NCBI GenBank assembly: GCA_000442125.1
Contig: KE546974.1
Location: 1,302,001-1,366,000 of the forward strand
Direction: 5' to 3'
DNA from: Opeltia flavorubescens
Lineage: Eukaryota > Ascomycota > Lecanoromycetes > Teloschistales > Teloschistaceae
Length of the DNA: 64,000 nucleotides
Positions 12,262 through 24,645 of this stretch are shown here, piece after piece. Under the pieces are notes generated by a model. It ran no database searches and was not told the DNA's origin. It saw nothing but the letters and a program-made list of their open reading frames with translations. The position numbers and the translations under genes are program-made. The stretch's first letter is position 1; each line of letters opens with the position of its first letter.

Positions 12262-14049
12262 ATGGAAGCTAAAACTAATGTCTGCGATGATGAGGGCAAT
12301 TGCGAGGAGCACTACCATGTCGCAAACTCTGTGTTTTTCGAGAGTGAGAAGCCGAACCATGGTCTTCCCCTGGTTGAACAGCATTATAGCGATGGCGAAT
12401 CTTCGATTCCGACGTCGTCTGAAGCTCGCGGGAACCCGAAAGCGGAGGGTGCAGAGAGGGAACGGAAGGCAGCTCCTCAGGCATACGGAGATGATGATCG
12501 CGGCTTTCGCCGCATCATTAGGAATTTTACTCCTTCGTACGCCCTCCTCCTCCTACTCCGGCCCCCCTTTCAAGTTAATTTATCATGGAGATGTTGTCAT
12601 TGGGACAAGATTTTTTTAACCACCGCTTACATTTGTGGTGGCAGATGGTTCATCATCACCATGTCCACCGGTGTAATATCCATCCTCTTACATCAACTGC
12701 CCTATAACGGCCACTGGCTACAGATCCTCAGTTACATCTTCTTCGTGCTCAATCTCGTTCTCTTTTTGCTCTTCACTTTCATCTCAGCCCTGCGATATTC
12801 GATGTGGCCCCACATCTTCCCCGCCGTGCTGCGGCATCCGCATCAGAGTTTGTTTCTGGCGACGTTTCCGGTGGGTTTGGCGACGCTGATAAATATGACG
12901 GTTTTGGTATGTGTGCCAGCATGGGGGAGAGGATGGGCAACGTTCGCGTGGGTTCTGTGGTGGTTTGATAGTGTGATGGCACTAGTTTCCTGCTTCCATT
13001 TGACGTTTGTTATGTGAGTGCACTTTCATTACCCCCTTCTTGATTTGCAGTAAATCATCGGGATCCGAAGTCTGGAAGTGTGTGCTGATACCACACATCT
13101 CAGAATGTCGAATCGAAGGAGCGAATTGGAGGAAATGACAGCGCTGTACCTGATTCCCATCGTCGCTGTCGTAATTGCCGCTACGTCGGGCGCGCTCGTT
13201 GCAGGAGCTATTCCGAATCCAGGGCATCAATTGTGGACACTCGTCATCAGCTATATTTTCTGGGGCATCGGCTCGCCTCTATCGTGGATCATCCTGACCC
13301 TGTACTTTCTTCGTATGACAGTACATAAGCCATTGAAGCGTGAGGTAATTGTGTCGCTCCTGCTGCCTATTGGGCCTTTGGGACTTTCCGGTTTCTCGTA
13401 AGTTCCGCTACTCGATGCGTCCCCAATTTGATAGTGGAAACCAGAACTGAAATTTTACAGGATCATTGCACTTGGGAAACTCGCTAAACGATTATTCCCT
13501 GTCAACGATACTCTGCCTCATGTGACTCGTGCGGGAGATGTACTTTATATTGTTGGAGTTATGGTGGGATTGATTCTATGGGGGTTTGCAATAGTATGGT
13601 TCATTGTAGCAGTCATCATGATAGCTACATTTGGTGGCTTTCCATTCAACATGGGGTGGTGGGGATTCATCTTCCCAGTCGGTAAGTATGCTTTCTACGT
13701 ATTCAGTAGGGTACACAGACTGACCATTATGGGGTTTAGGCGTCTTTACACTTCTAACGATTTCCCTTGGCGAAGAACTGGAGTCCCGGTTCTTCAAAGT
13801 ACTTTCATGTGTAAGCTAAACCCTCATCAAATCGATGACAATAAAAGATGTTACTGACCATGATCTTCCTTGTTGAAGGTTTTGACGGTAATGTGCGTTA
13901 TCATGTGGCTTGTGGTTGCTGTTGGGACAGTAAAACGATCTATCCCTGGAAAAATGTTCTTCGCGCCCTGTCTGGGAACAGATCTCTATCTCAAAAGAGT
14001 AAAATCGAGGGAAGAGACTTTAAGAAAGCCGCAAAATGAGGCCGTATAA
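12262..14049 (+). CDS. SSU1: SSU1-like plasma-membrane sulfite exporter (TDT family)
   Basis: This tellurite-resistance/dicarboxylate transporter (TDT) family member most resembles the fungal SSU1 sulfite efflux pumps, which remove sulfite made during sulfur metabolism or met from outside. The gene model has six exons: 12262-12536, 12645-13013, 13104-13397, 13461-13681, 13740-13810 and 13879-14049, all with GT-AG borders, giving 466 residues. Splicing restores family landmarks: TPSWF at the first transmembrane helix, LATLINM and VCVPAWG in the middle, PFNMGWWGF near helix 9 and GKMFFAPCLG at the C-terminus. About ten hydrophobic segments follow a roughly 90-residue polar N-terminus. The ATG at 12262 is the only one fitting the frame; an upstream in-frame TTG is not a start. 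The first intron is in frame, so an unspliced reading would not be truncated there. It stands alone in gene-poor sequence. A malate or other TDT substrate cannot be excluded. Confidence 0.9.
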
Positions 14050-15035
14050 CTGAGGGGTACACCGAGTGTCAATCTATTGAAGTTTATCAAGTCAACAAGG
14101 TGGGGTCATTCCGTGGAAGCTGCTGTGCAGAATTTTGTTTTCCGGGATTTACAATATGCTGTGACCATCTGCTATTGTCCTCTGAGGCCACATTAATCTT
14201 ATTCGTGAGATGTTCTGGTATTGTCTAGATACTTTTACCTCGTCCCAAGCTTGCCTTCGATGATGGGATGCTGGGAACGTCGCGGGGTATGATGTTGTGA
14301 GGGGTTTTGACAATGTGTAATTAGACGCTGTGTGGGCATGAGAACCCTATTGTGCACATGTAAGGAGAGAATCCTTGCCAATCGTTAGACCTTGATTAGA
14401 ATCGGTCTCAATCGAGTTGGGAGTGGAAAGAGAATATTTGGCCCGCGCCGCCGTGAAGTACCCTAAACCTTGACGGACCTGGCTGGATATCAAATTCAAT
14501 TTTCTAGATATTGTAATAGGACATCCTGCGTCCATTTCTTCTAAGCGTCATGGATGTTGTTGACCTAATTGATCGTTACGACCTCCTCCGTTGTCAAGAT
14601 TTTGACCGAAACTAGCTCCGCGTCCGATTCGTAATATGATCCCCTGGCGAGTATTCATTAAATCTTTCTCCTGCGGCCTTTTATATCCTGAAGCTGAACC
14701 GTCGTCTCCTTCATTTCAAAGACCCTTGACAATGGCCCTTTCGATCATCCCCTTATGTGTAGATCCTTTCCGTCAATATCGATTTCCACCATCTGAAGAA
14801 TCTTGATGTAAGACTCGTTCAATGATCCTACTCAGTAGCTGCTCTAACCTCTTATAAGACCGCTGTGCGCGTTCTTACGACTCGATATCTCATATTTGAT
14901 ACGAAATTGGACACTTTTTCGATCGGGCTATCAGCTAACTTTGATGGGGTATATAGATGAATATGCGGCATCAACATCGAGGGCTCCCTTGGTCTGACCC
15001 CTTCCTCAAAGCAGTCTTTGACATATTCTTTATAG

Positions 15036-15425
15036 TCATTGATGTACAGAAGTGACATCAGTAATGGTCATTGGCTGAGTCATTGACTGAGATACACCCA
15101 AGAGGTCCATGACTCTGAATTTATGTTCCTGTTTATACTTTGCATTCCCATTCGCACCACAGTAATATATTGTGGGATAATGGAGGTATAGGGAGGGAGT
15201 AGATTTTTCCGAGGGTGGGGAGGGCGGTGCATGGGTTGCTGAATTGGGGGTATTGGGTAAGGGTTGAGAGGGTACCGTGGAGCATAGGGACGGTGGTAGT
15301 GACGATAGTGGTGAGACGGAGTAAAAGGCAGCCATCTGGTATGAGCAGGCGAAGTAATAGGATGATGGCGGCGATTGAGAAGTGAGTTGGTAGTATGGAG
15401 GTAATGGTCCAAATTCTGGAGCCAT
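15036..15425 (-). CDS. small Pro/Ser/Tyr-rich open frame, hypothetical
   Basis: A 129-codon minus-strand frame begins with ATG at 15425 in a plausible fungal start context (cccaATGg). The first 90 residues are rich in Pro, Ser and Tyr, mirrored by a strong purine bias on the plus strand (15170-15400). The last 40 are more ordinary and polar. A second minus-strand open frame, 14852-15058, partly overlaps its end in another frame and might be a continuation after a frameshift or intron. No domain is recognised. A low-complexity chance frame is a serious alternative. Confidence 0.25.
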   Translation of the reverse strand: MAPEFGPLPPYYQLTSQSPPSSYYFACSYQMAAFYSVSPLSSLPPSLCSTVPSQPLPNTPNSATHAPPSPPSEKSTPSLYLHYPTIYYCGANGNAKYKQEHKFRVMDLLGVSQSMTQPMTITDVTSVHQ

Positions 15426-17419
15426 TGGGTCGAGAGGTTTCGTTGAGAAGACGGAAGTTGGTTGGTCGTCTGTAATGTCTGCCTTAACTTAGCCTCATGA
15501 TTTATCTATCTCAATCTTTCAGTCAAAACGCTCAAATCTCCACCGTATTGATCGAATACAGAATTAAAATATTGGCTTGGAATTGGTAAATAAGCCTGTC
15601 TTGCATATGATATTCCACTCTTTGCCTCGCTTGATCTTCCCGCAAAAATAATGACAAGAGAACCAAATGAGCGCAAACATGTTCGATAGTTCCTGATGAC
15701 CATTTTTCAACAGTGCTTGGATTAAACCCACTCCAGCTTTCATATGCAGAATGTTATGGCGTGTCGTTGTCAAGTCGTCCTTGACGCAGTCGCTACCAAT
15801 ATTATCGATCGCGGATCATTCAATTCTGCCGAAGCAGTTGATTCTGCCGGTGATAACGCGACGAAGGAAGCCTTTGATTGCATCAGTAAATTCTGTAGGC
15901 GGAACCAAGCTTCGTATATGTGTCGCCCTTGCGGATGCCCATTTTGTATGGCTTGTCAATCGATGTAATGTACAGGGNGATAACATCGTACAGGCTCATT
16001 CCAGACATTGGATTCGGACATGGCTTTGGTACTATATCCTCAGTGTCGTGAGAAAGCCCCCGCAGCCAGTTTGTGATATACTACATGAGCTAAACATTGC
16101 GAAAGGCTTTTCTCACGGCATCTTTCAGGGGCCTATTTCGATGCAAGACAAGCATCAAAGGCGAAAAAAGGTCGACATATTAAGTCGCTTGCCTTTCATG
16201 ATGAAGATGCCCACGCGTGAAAATGGTGTTCGGGTTTGCGTAAATTCCAATTTCAATGGCGCTTTGTGATTTCGAAGGCGTATCAGAGACATCGTCTAAG
16301 CTGATATGCAATCCCGAGCCAATGTCACTCAATATAGGAATCTCCAAAGCCAATCGTACAGACGGGCATTCACGAAAGTCAGCGCTGGAAGGCGTAAGTC
16401 GATGACCAGATTATAGATACACAGCTAGTCCCTTAGCACACGACATACGATTCCGGTACTTTGCCATATTCAATGAATCTTATTTGATCGACTCACGGTA
16501 ACGTAGATTGAATCTGCACGGCCAAGTAACACCTCCCGTCTCTTCCGCGTTACGTACGACAGGATGTTCGGACTGCTCGTCGTAGGCTGCTAACGTAAGT
16601 AAGCATGACTGGGCTCGAGTCGTCTCTTCATACAGATCTTTGGTCTCGTCTTCAATATCTGTATGCGCGCGGGAATCGTCTATTGAGGATTCCGAGGTTT
16701 TATCTCGGTAATCTACCCTGTTCAGGTTCTTGGTGGCATTCATGTGAGGCGTGTACTGATAGTGTCGTTTGGCGCTCAAGAACCTCTTGATTGCTGCACT
16801 GCTCAATGTACAATTAAAATGTCTCAACAAAGTCAAGACAAGTGACAATACTGACTTGTAATTATGCATAATTTGTAGGAAGGGCGATCGTGAAGGATCG
16901 CCGTGATAGGAACGCATTGTATGTATTGAATTCATCCCCAGGGACAATGTGATAAGCCAATGATCGCGTTAGAATAGGGTTCATCGAGCTTGCCCTGATG
17001 GACAATGATGAACAATTTGCTCCAAATGTCACCGAGGCAAGAAATGAGCGCAGCAGAATGTTAAGAGAAGAGTAAACCCGTCTGGTAGATACAAGTGACT
17101 AGTGAGAGAAGGCAGATAGATGTAGGATAGCAAGTGGGAAGACGATGTTCTCCTTTGTCCTGCAGAGCAGCCTTAACATACGTCGTCGCGCGGGATCTAA
17201 TTATGATCAGAGGTCGGAGGTCGAGGTGTTGACAATGCCAAATAGTCAGCTCAATAATTTCTTTTGTGATCAAAAGTGTCCCCCTGAGAAAGCCTTGTGA
17301 GAGAATGATATTTCTGGAGGCTGTTTCAACTTAGACATGTTCAAGAGGCCCGATATCGGATGAAGTATTAAATACAATCCTCGATGTTATATGTGCATTC
17401 ATTGGGTGCTCCTGAACAT

Positions 17420-17942
17420 CTATTCGCTGTCAGAAAATGTGGGCTGTTGAAACGTACCACTAGGATGTCCTATATACTGCGCTACTTCACCGCTGAACCC
17501 AACAATCGCCCAAAAGTCTTTGTTATCCTCACGCGGTGCGGCAGAAGTAGCGACCTGTGTAGAGGAATCGCCAATATGAGAACAGTTCGATTCACCGTTA
17601 TCTAACTTCTGACACTTCATCCCGGTGGCCGTCCGTGAGACACTCTGATTCTCTTGGATTGCTGACCCGAAGGTGTAGGTGGTAAGTGTACGAGGGCACG
17701 CGGTTGACTCTGTGGATGATGGGGAGAGCCAAATCAATGCTGGACTGTTCGATGATCATCACGCGTAAATAATGCAGACACTTCAACTCATCCTTATTGT
17801 CAGCGAAAAGACATTTCTCTAGGTGGTCCCGTGCCTTGTCGGCCGTTAGATGACGCTCCACTATCTGAATGTAGATTATCCGTGGTAAGGTTGGGGGTAG
17901 AGGACTGCGCAGTGGCAAATGCGTTTGGATGTCGATCACCAT
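17420..17942 (-). pseudogene. protein-like disrupted frames, family unknown
   Basis: Two overlapping minus-strand frames (17598-17942, 114 codons; 17420-17737, 105 codons) look protein-like. The first has a charged helical stretch (LTADKARDHLEKCLFADNKD). The second ends with DFWAIVGFSGEVAQYIG, faintly like a lectin-type strand repeat. They are in different frames, and I could not join them by a clear intron. I name no family. Confidence 0.2.
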
Positions 17943-19196
17943 CGGTCAATCTTATAAGAGGTGAGCTCCATAGAGCAGCCATTTCTGAATTCCAGCTGAA
18001 GTTTAAACGCCTATTTAATCGTATCGATGTTCTTCATAGCTGGAAGCTCCGAAACGTAGAAGGTATGAGGGATAATATGATGTACCACAGACAAAATTAT
18101 ATCCCTTGGAAACTGCCGCCCAGGTCATACAAGTGATAATTTGCTTACTGCTTCTGTCAGTTGAGCTTGCTGGTCCACTCTACGAAGCTTCCCGCTATCG
18201 TGGTCGGATGAAGTATTCTGCAAATAAGTAGAGTAGGGAGCCGCGACTTGATAACTGCTTAAACAGTTTCCAAAAAAAATGTGGAGCCCTCGTCCTTCTT
18301 CTAGCCATCTACAAGGCCCGAGGAGAGTGCGAAAGTACTATCGTTATCTCAAGGTAAGTGGATGGCACTCGCCCTTTATTGTTCTAATGAGCTGCGTTAG
18401 AATACTCAGTAGGTCCTGAAATTGCCCACACTGCGAGATATAAGTCGACGATAAACACCACTTGACCAAAGTTGAGGAAGACCTTATCTGTGTAAAGGAA
18501 CGGCACTCAATTTGGGACTCATGCTCATGCCCACGCTCGTTCGGCAGATAGTTGCCCTGCGTCAAGATATGCCGCAATACGCGGCTTCTTCTGGATGAAG
18601 GCTACGCCTGTGGGCCGTTATTTGTTCGATCGAATTGCCGCTCTCGTTTCTACTCATCATGTGCTTATATATCGGGGAGTGATCCATTGGCTGAAGTCCG
18701 CTGAGGAGTTTGGCTTGGTGAGCATCGCACAGTCGTTGTGTGTATGAACACCGAGGCGAACGGTGGTGTGTGCATGGGAACCCGGATCATACCATGGTAA
18801 TTGCTGCGGTTTTCATCCGTTAATAGCTGATTGAACATCCCTTAAACCTGTGGCTCTTGGAACCCTGAAGTATTCTCTATGTATCGTTGCGCTTCCCGCA
18901 CAGGATACAAGGAACTGTTTGTTGGCTAGCTCGAGATGAGCTAACCTTTCTGCCTTCTTCGCGTAAGGAGTGATCGCAGATATGTCTCGCAAAATATTTG
19001 CCTGGCCACATTATAATTCCTACCTGCCACTAGATTGATCCCGAAAGACTTCATAGTACCTTATTCTTGAATATTTGGTTACTAGGAATCTGTAAAATCT
19101 TTAAGGGCTGTTTTGGCCCACAATCGTAGATAGTCCCAATAGGTTATGTATTTCAGTTGTGATTGCACAAGGTGTAGCTTAATTGGCCGTGTCGAA

Positions 19197-19500
19197 TTAT
19201 TTCTTAACAAATTGTATTACCGTCAGGAATGTCATAAAAAGGGTAATCGTACTTCTTTGCCTCTGCCATTTTAAGAACATCCTTGCCGGAGACACCTCCA
19301 CTCCGCTATTACCGCATGCGGGAAGAATACCTTCTACCAGAAACATCATTCCGGACCCTGGCGGTGCAAATATCAGCACTCCATTGACCAATGTACACAG
19401 ACTTCCGGGGCTGGCCAGTGGTGTGAGTATTGTCATTTTCGAAAGGCTCTTGACACCATATACATTTATTTTGCAGAAGTCCAGCTACCCGATTCCGAAT
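19197..19500 (-). pseudogene. decayed AAA+ ATPase, Walker-A region (copy 1)
   Basis: On the minus strand one frame reads VNGVLIFAPPGSGMMFLVEG. In an AAA+ ATPase the same place holds GPPGxGKT followed by a hydrophobic helix; here the first Gly is Ala and the Lys-Thr pair is Met-Met (19344-19367), so nucleotide binding would be lost. Residues beyond it (CGNSGVEVSPARMFLKW) match the AAA strand-2 and Sec-Pro-x region. Immediately upstream the frame contains a PL..PGS pattern shared with the copy near 24.2 kb. The frame is broken upstream by a TAG, and I see no Walker B downstream. Confidence 0.5.
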
Positions 19501-19999
19501 GGCCATATTGTCCCTCCTCAATATATTTGATATCGACAGAAATTTGAATGGCCGTAACTCCTCTCGAGGCGGAAGCATACCATGTCATCTTGGCAGAGAC
19601 CGGAATGAGACTATTTTCATGCTTCTATCCAACACACTCTCGTACCCCATGAGGTTTATAAGTGACCACCAGCGTCAATTTACGATTAGAAGGTGGGCAT
19701 ATCCATGTTCCTGGTGCATGTAGCTCTCCATTTTGATCTGGTATCCAGCCTTGAGTGTCATGTTCGATCATCTCCCGTCAGGTCCGGAATCTTGTATTTT
19801 TTCGTGCGATATTTGATGCAAAAACATATATCAGTGGCTGTAGAAGAATTTATCAATGTGTCATAGGATCATCATAACGCTGCAGGTAGTCTTTTGTTTG
19901 CCGTGCACGCCATCCATTAGGACTACCAAACAACAGCAAAATACCCATCAAACCTCTGCGTATGCGTTCACAGTCTGAGACTCGTTGATTTATGGAGCC

Positions 20000-20332
20000 T
20001 CATGAAAGAGATCCATGCCAGCGACAGTTCAATGAAGATGTGGTTGATCCCGTAGAGTTAGCAACAAGAAATTTAAGGTCCATATCTGCATGAGAATTCT
20101 GCTGGAATTCCAGCCATCTTGCGCTTGTGGGCAGCGTGGTGTCGAAATTTCAAAGATCGGCATGAATAGCTTCTTGATCAGCATTAATGGATATGAATCC
20201 TTGTGGTACTCTTTGAAAAGATGAAATAATATGTGAGACGCCGTCATAAATGCTAACATTTAGATTCTGAAAGGGTAGACATTTGATATGGAGTATATAC
20301 TCAACATCTGCATAGTTGGTCAGAGTATACAA
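20000..20332 (-). pseudogene. 111-codon minus-strand reading frame with one internal TGA
   Basis: A single frame from 20332 to the stop at 20000-20002 is interrupted only by a TGA at 20150-20152. Both halves are protein-like: TLPTSARWLEFQQNSHADMD follows the stop. It lies on the same strand and about 0.5 kb upstream of the AAA+ relic at 19.2-19.5 kb, so it may be the N-terminal part of the same dead gene. That link is inference. The TGA could be a mutated CGA. Confidence 0.35.
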
Positions 20333-21142
20333 GGCAAGGCTTGTCGTTTATCGCACGATTCCTCCTGTCGGAGTATGTTATTGCATTGATCGTCTCGAGA
20401 ATATGTTTTTTTGGAGGCAGACTCGTCAAAGCAGCTGTACATTAATCTTCAAGTCTCTCAGATAAAACCTATACAGCTTAAGGAATGCCCTGGTCCTTGG
20501 GGTGCAATATCGTTGTTTCAGTCGAAGATAGGTTCACTAACATACATTGCATTCTTTCAACGCTGAATCGAGTTTCATTGGATCTGTCAACGTCTAGGCC
20601 TCCTTTGATTTGTCCAAGTCGTGAGCATTATCCTGAAAATGATTGTTGCAAAGGAGTGGTACTAAAAATGGTCGTCGGCTAAGCTGTCAGCGATATTCCC
20701 CAATCTTTTGTAGGATCGCTCTCCCTTCTTGCACGACTTTTTGGTACATTGAGTAATGGAAATGCTTCCATTGCGACAGTCTCCAACTTTCATATCTCAG
20801 CAGCAGTTCAATGAGGATATGTACTATCGATCTATTCTGGAAGTTCAGTGAACATCCGAAACGTTTGACATGTTCAGATTATATTTTCTATCCGTTGGCG
20901 TCGGGAATTTCAGAAGTTGGAGGCGTCAGCGTTTCTGAAATTCCGAATATGTACTTGTAGTGAGTGACCTTTGGGCATTACTCAGTCTTCAGGGTATTCC
21001 GAGAATCTTGAGCAGTTTTTCATTTCATGTAGTCCCCAGAGTTTCTCCAAGAGGCGATTTTCGAGCCTTTACTCTTTGATTTGAATACTCGTGTGAGCAG
21101 GGAAACTTCTTTTCAAACTTTCTAAGCCTTTAGCTCCTGAAT

Positions 21143-21337
21143 TTAATTCCTAGGCGCGAATTCTCTTTCTGGTACTTGTCGATCTAACTCTGGCGTTGGG
21201 TCGGGAGACGGGCTGAATCTCTCTAGATCGCAAGACTCGACATTCCCTCCGTTCTCAAAAAAGTCCAGGATCTGGTAAATACTGCTTCTTCGACGGGAAC
21301 AGAAAGTGACTTTCTGCAAGAATTCATGATTGTCCAT
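21143..21337 (-). pseudogene. short protein-like frame, unknown
   Basis: A 64-codon frame starts with ATG at 21337 and runs to a stop near 21143. It opens with a basic hydrophobic segment and closes with an acidic Pro-rich one (SPSPDPTPELDRQVPERE). It is too short to identify and has no visible continuation. It may be a gene fragment or chance. Confidence 0.2.
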
Positions 21338-23873
21338 GGGGCTTTAGAAATTGATGTTGGATAAGATAAATATACTTGTTAATAGTCCATCGAGTCTTCT
21401 TTAGGCTATCTCGCATGTAAGGTTGAATTCATCTGTGCGAGCCTTTATCAGACGATCACGGGAGTGCTTCCTCATATATTCTTGCAAAGGATCGCGTCCA
21501 GTCAGCATATTTTCTGTACTTGATGCCTTTTTCATAGATGAATTGATTGAATTGGGGTCTCGTTCGTCAGCATCCTGCGACGGGCTGATAAGCGATGAGC
21601 GTTAACGCGAGCTAAAGTTTTCGATAACGTTGGCTCTGGTACTATGATACGCTATGTCGACAGTGGCAGCACTGGAGAAAAAGATGAGGAGAAGGGAAGA
21701 GCAGGGGAGATATCCAGAATGAAGTAAATAGTGCTTAGCCATAGTTGTGGTGATAATGATGGAAATTCGCGAAAAGAGTCATGATAACAAAAGAAATAGC
21801 TCTTATAAGGTAGGAAAAAGAAATAGCTCAAAAATTCCTTGATCTTTCCACGGTAAATTAGCGCAATCATGTCCCCTTTTTTCCACCAAATTGCTCCCCA
21901 TTACCGATGCCGAGAACTGTATCCTTGGTCAAACTCCATTTTTTCTGATACAATCAACTCTTAGAGGATGTTTGATGGGTCTTCCAATGTTAACCATTGC
22001 TGACTCTTGCCCATACCTCGGAGTACGTGCTTCCAGAGGTAGAAATCCGATACCATCCAATTATCCTCCGCTGGACTGGCATGATTCAGCACATTCCGGA
22101 CAGCCATGCCCAAAACAACGATGATATGAGCAATGGCAGTGAGGTTGGATGCCTAGTAAGTCCACCATCACCATCAAACATAAATTTCCTATCTTCTACT
22201 TCCTTAGGAGCTACATTCTTTTACGCTTGAAAAGGCACTTCTTTTATTTCATGAACCGAAAGTAAGACTTTTGCCGGTCCAACCAATTTTTTGAGTTCCT
22301 TCCGATATCTGATCCATTCATTTGAGAAACCCTGCACCTCACACTTTGGTTGTTAGTATCTAATCATTCAAGACTTTGGGTGCCCACACTGGAGGAATTT
22401 GACATGAAACGTCCGAGGTAGATCCAGATACCTCGTTTTCTGGGAATAAATGCTGGGAGGTTTGAGTGGAAGCCAACTCATCATTAAGGTCATGACGTCG
22501 TTCAGGCTCTCGGGCGCCAGCCCCTTACCGAGAGGCTGCGTCCAGCCGAGGACGCTGCAATTATTGATGGGCTAAGGTCTTGGATCGTGAAGGTTGATTA
22601 AATGATAGACAACTCAGCAGAAATTTCGAGGATCAAGAGCAGCAACATGTTGTTATGATGCTCATATTGTTTGGCTTTCCTGCGCCTTTCGTAATGATGG
22701 TATAGATGATTAGCCGCAGCCTCAATACTTGTCAGCGATGAAAAAGGAACTCTCCTCTAGTCTCACGATTGATAAAATAAATAATAGATTCTCACAGGCA
22801 TTCATGCGGATTGTAATCAGTCAACAGCAAGCAGCCCTTGGAAGAATCTCAAATCATTGGATTGCGAATCATCGCATTCGAAATACAGATTGTCATTGGT
22901 GAAAAGTGTAAGACAGCGACGGTATATATAGACAGGTGGTGATTGTGAGATGACCAGCAGCATCCTTTGTGATGGGGGAACCAGTGACGATGGCAGCGGC
23001 GCCGGAACAATGAGAGCAAATATGGCACACATTTTGAATGGTATAGAAGTCGAGCTTATAGACACACCGTGATGAACACTCGCTCGTTCTACGGATCAAA
23101 ATTCCAGTATATTCATCAAGGAACTCCGTTTTGGGGTCCAAGATGCATTCGGTTCCAGGTAAAGTCTGAAACGCTGCTATTTGGGAGTTCTGTACCTTTC
23201 GATAGGCACGAAGCTGCTCTCCTCTGATATCTATGACCGTTACTTATCGTTGAACGATCGAGATGTTCGGTCCAGTACGTCGAGCAATGATTGTTGGGTT
23301 CTGGTTACAAGGGGCGATAACCATATCTTATATTTATGATCCGGCGTGTCTCCGACGTTGTTGTCCGTGTGTATGTTTTCCTCAGTGCAAATACAGTTCT
23401 AAATCCAGTGCCAATTTTAAATACTACTCCCAGGCTCAGTCGGTCGTTCCTCAAGTGAAGATTCGTAGATTCTCATAATCATGATAACAAGTCACCAAGA
23501 GCAGAATCTTGAGAAGCCAGTCTTGTAGTGGTTTTAAATTGGACGTGGCCTCATAAAATCCACTGAGTCACAATCCCAGACAATGTATGCTTGCCGTAAT
23601 GAGTATTTTGGAAAGTGTATTGAGTATCGTCAGCTCGATTCTCATAGAAAGAAAGCGCAATCATTGAGAATATTAGAAATATTAGAGCTGCTAATGAACG
23701 TGAATAAGACGGCAGCCGTGGCAGGATATTGTATATTTGGTTCTAAGACGCACGGTGAAGAAGCCAGAGCTAAAAGATGAACGATGCAAAAATTTAGCAG
23801 AAAACCCACAATTCGGAGGAGATTCGTAGACTGTGAGTGTGATCCATCTAGTGATCCGATAAGTGATACCGGC

Positions 23874-24645
23874 TTATGAAGTCCAGACGAGACTAACATG
23901 TATTGAGCTTCTCACAATCTTGTAGTACAACAGATCAATGTTTCTCAAGCATCCATGGCGACTAGCACAATCATCACAGTTCCATTCGTTATCGGGTCTT
24001 CTTTGTTTTTTTCTGTCTGTCGTTATTCCCAGAGCGGTTCCATTGCGGTAAGTTTTTGATACTTCGTCACACGCCTTTAGAGGCTCTGGCTTCAAAGTCT
24101 CGTGGTCAAAAATTTCTTCATGGAATCTGGAAATGATAACTTTTTCCAAATCCTCACTCTGATAGCCTGCATTCGCGGATCATACTATACACGAGGACTG
24201 TCTTGCCACATCCTGGTGGCCCGAAAAGCAACATCCCGTTACTCAGCTGATCTATAGACCCTGGCCGGACGAGTGGTACAAGCACCTTATCCTTTGAAAT
24301 GGTCTTGATATCGCAGACATTGCTTTCGGCATCTCATCTAGGAATGTTGTCGCTGATTTGTACCATCATATTTCTGATACCATTTGTGACGTCTCCAGAG
24401 CTTTTTGCAGTCTGAATCGTACTAAAAGGAATTGATTCGGGTATTTCAGGTCGTGCCTTTGAGCCTGAGGTCTCTTTGAAGACAACATCGACACAAGCTG
24501 TACTCTGCAGCGGACGTTCATCGATGTGTTTTGCCAATACGATATCTTTAAATCGATCTCCGTCGGAAGGAATTACAAGAGTAGGTTCAACGGTTCTTCG
24601 AATGAATGGTCAAGTTAGAAGCCATGTGCCGTTACAAGTCTCGTA
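23874..24645 (-). pseudogene. decayed AAA+ ATPase with intact Walker A (copy 2)
   Basis: One minus-strand frame runs from 24645 to 24157 and is broken by only two stops, both TGA (at 24610-24612 and about 24334-24336). It contains NGMLLFGPPGCGKTVLVYS, a complete Walker A with Lys-Thr (24199-24222), preceded by a linker ISKDKVLVPLVRPGS. After a TGA at 24154-24156 a neighbouring frame continues (to 23874), suggesting a frameshift or unrecognised intron. The N-terminal part includes PSDGDRFKDIVLAKHIDE. The family looks like the fungal Msp1/spastin-like or orphan AAA proteins; the exact subgroup is unknown. No Walker B or arginine finger was found. Confidence 0.6.

Noticed and set aside
15751-16269. 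172-codon plus-strand frame
   Set aside because: It spans the unresolved base at 15978 and shows no domain; length alone is not enough in this tract.
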